DNA of 8,410 nucleotides from Hyphomicrobiales bacterium (lineage in GTDB: Bacteria; Pseudomonadota; Alphaproteobacteria; Rhizobiales; Beijerinckiaceae): positions 1-8,410 of the forward strand of contig JAATEW010000196.1 of NCBI GenBank assembly GCA_015655535.1, given 5' to 3'. The first letter of the stretch is position 1. The number at the start of each line of letters is the position of its first letter. Both the position numbers and the translations under genes were made by a program. Below are positions 7,226 to 8,410 of the stretch, piece by piece. The notes beneath the pieces are model-generated. The model worked only from the letters and a program-made list of their open reading frames with translations, was not told the origin of the DNA and ran no database searches.

Positions 7226-7350
7226 GGAAAAGCTCGAAGAACCGTGCCTATACCGGTGGAGCTAAGCTTTAATCCTATGTTGACTAGACTTATGCTGTAT
7301 CGCTGTGAAAATAGCTAGTCAAGTCGCCCCCGCGCAATCGAGGCAGGAAG
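7226..7350. other. Short intergenic region with an 8-bp inverted repeat
   Basis: No gene is seen here. TTGACTAG (7280-7287) and CTAGTCAA (7315-7322) are perfect inverted copies separated by 27 bases. On the minus strand the right copy gives a TTGACT -35-like box followed after 17 bases by TACAGC (7294-7299), a weak -10, which would point toward the broken gene starting at 7207. The spacing also suits a pair of half-sites for a regulator. Confidence 0.3.
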
Positions 7351-7375
7351 GGCTCACGCGACCGCGGCGTAAGCC
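7351..7375 (-). terminator. Hairpin just after the permease stop, possible terminator
   Basis: On the minus strand GGCTTACGC and GCGTGAGCC form a nine-pair stem with one T-G wobble and a seven-base loop. It begins four bases past the permease TGA (7380-7382). No T-run follows, so it is not a textbook intrinsic terminator; it could stop transcription weakly or protect the 3' end of the message. Confidence 0.45.
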
Positions 7376-7379
7376 ATAA

Positions 7380-8186
7380 TCAGCCGCCGAGCAGCCGGCC
7401 GCGAAAAAGCCGCTCCGCGGCGAGCCCCACGAAGATCGTGCAAATGCCCCAGGCCAGCAAATAGGTCTTATCCAAAACCATCGAGCCATAGCCCGGATAA
7501 TAGGCCGAGCGCATCCACTCCACCGCATGGAGAGCCGGGTTGAAGCTCAGGTAATAACGGGCAATTTCCGGCAATGAATCCGGCATAAAAAGAATGCCGG
7601 AACTCACATATAAAACAATCATGATCAAAACATACGCGCTGCTCCACGCCGGAAAAGCCATGACAATAATGGTATTAACGAACCCCATTCCGGCGCCGAG
7701 GAGAAGAGCCGCGCAAAAAGCGAACCCGGCTTGGACAGTATTCTGGGGCATGAAATCGATGCCGCCCATCCAAAGTATCGCGAAAAGCGAAATAGCCGTG
7801 ATGCAAGACCCGAGCGTCTCCAGGAAAACGCGGGCCACGAGCAAATCAAATACTTTCACGACGGGGAAATTGAGAAGGGGCCTGTCGTACAGCATGCCGA
7901 TCATGGTCCAGCGCGATATGTAGTTAAATGCCATAAAAGGAATGAGGCCCGTCGCGAAGAACAAGATGACGCTGTCGCCGACGGGCGTGAACCGCCCGGC
8001 CACCGCATAAATGACCAGCAAAAGAAGCATGTGAGCCAACGGCCATCCCACGCTGGCCACGAGGAACCCCAGACCATTGCCGAAAAAGCGGCTTCGCATG
8101 CCGCGCAATGTGAGAGCGAAGATCACCCGGCCCTGCGTGCGCAGCATGTCCACAGCCGATATCGGATGCTCTTCAAGCCGAAGCAT
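7380..8186 (-). CDS. ABC-2 family polysaccharide export permease (KpsM/Wzm-like)
   Basis: An inner-membrane permease of the type that, with a KpsT/Wzt-like ATPase, moves lipid-linked capsular polysaccharide or O-antigen to the periplasm. I prefer the ATG at 8186 (268 aa), because GAGG stands six bases upstream. The ATG at 8201 adds MKRGA and has a poorer site. Numbering from 8201, an amphipathic N-terminus ending RGMRSRFFGN precedes about six membrane segments near 44-68, 76-97, 118-146, 158-182, 188-206 and 246-264. The segment FNPALHAVEWMRSAYY (220-235) is the conserved 'NPLxHxVExxR' stretch before the last helix in KpsM/Wzm proteins. Length is usual (about 260 aa). No ATPase gene lies next to it inside the window; the downstream position is taken by a broken gene. 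The partner may lie to the right of the window. Which glycan it carries cannot be told. Confidence 0.88.
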   Translation of the reverse strand: MLRLEEHPISAVDMLRTQGRVIFALTLRGMRSRFFGNGLGFLVASVGWPLAHMLLLLVIYAVAGRFTPVGDSVILFFATGLIPFMAFNYISRWTMIGMLYDRPLLNFPVVKVFDLLVARVFLETLGSCITAISLFAILWMGGIDFMPQNTVQAGFAFCAALLLGAGMGFVNTIIVMAFPAWSSAYVLIMIVLYVSSGILFMPDSLPEIARYYLSFNPALHAVEWMRSAYYPGYGSMVLDKTYLLAWGICTIFVGLAAERLFRGRLLGG

Positions 8187-8410
8187 AGCGCCCCTCTTCA
8201 TAACCGCTTCGTCATGGAGACCGTACGAAGTCCAGTCTCAGGCCAAAAATCGAGAGCCGCCCTCAACGGCCATAAATCATTTTATCCGCCGGCGGCAAGG
8301 CAGCGCCCCGGCCAGGGCTTATCGGGTCATGGCTCACCGGCCGGATGGAATGCCGGCGGCAATCTGTCGGGCGAAACAATGTTGCCGTGTGCCCCCGAGA
8401 GCTATATAGC
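8187..8410. other. Leader / intergenic region upstream of the permease gene
   Basis: About 220 bases without a supported gene. GCCGGCGGCAA occurs twice, near 8287 and 8352. A minus-strand frame is open from the window edge to a TGA at 8263-8265 (48 codons, ending DKMIYGR), but its composition is not convincing and it could be chance. Downstream of that stop on the minus strand a small GCCG/CGGC stem is followed by TCTCGATTTTT, which is weakly terminator-like. The permease promoter should lie here; I see no clear boxes. Confidence 0.4.

Noticed and set aside
8263..8409. Minus-strand frame open from the window edge as the end of an upstream gene
   Set aside because: Only 48 codons with no recognisable content; two other frames are also open for a short way, so it cannot be supported.
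8401..8410. Perfect palindrome GCTATATAGC at the window end
   Set aside because: Ten bases at a cut edge are too little to assign a role.

Overview
The window looks like chromosomal DNA of an alphaproteobacterium, probably of the Hyphomicrobiales (Beijerinckiaceae / Methylocystaceae / Bradyrhizobium-like). This rests on three things: GC-rich coding sequence, a glycosyltransferase carrying the 'NPLxHYxxxGxxEGRxPHxLFD' repeats familiar from that order, and an intergenic imperfect palindrome that resembles repeats I associate with those genomes. The genus is an inference.

Layout. Positions 1-2744 (+) hold the 3' part of a large multidomain glycosyltransferase that runs in from the left. It has 38-residue tandem repeats, then a GT2 (GT-A) domain, then a GT4-like (GT-B) domain. 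Its stop lies 12 bases from the stop of a convergent minus-strand operon. That operon, read from 6330 down to 2757, encodes the inner-membrane half of a type I secretion system: a HlyB-type ABC exporter with a non-catalytic C39-like domain, and a HlyD-type adaptor whose start overlaps the exporter's end. Both resemble the E. coli haemolysin pair over their full lengths. No outer-membrane TolC partner and no secreted substrate gene is visible.

Positions 6331-6779 are a non-coding, AT-richer stretch with an imperfect palindrome and, at its right end, the REP-like element. From 7207 to 6780 (-) lies a small gene broken by a one-base-type frameshift. Its two halves join into a ~142-residue protein that resembles the C-terminal beta-rich domain found on many alphaproteobacterial glycan-assembly proteins. 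Positions 7226-7379 are non-coding, with an 8-bp inverted repeat and a hairpin just past the next gene's stop. From 8186 to 7380 (-) is an ABC-2 family inner-membrane permease of the KpsM/Wzm polysaccharide-export type. Its ATPase partner is not in the window. The last ~220 bases are probably its leader.

How they may work together: the glycosyltransferase, the polysaccharide-export permease and the broken glycan-associated gene point to a surface-polysaccharide or glycoprotein locus. A dedicated HlyB/HlyD exporter sits inside it and probably secretes an RTX-type or adhesin protein encoded elsewhere. That functional link is inferred from proximity only. I found no CRISPR array, tRNA, rRNA, transposase or clearly novel system.
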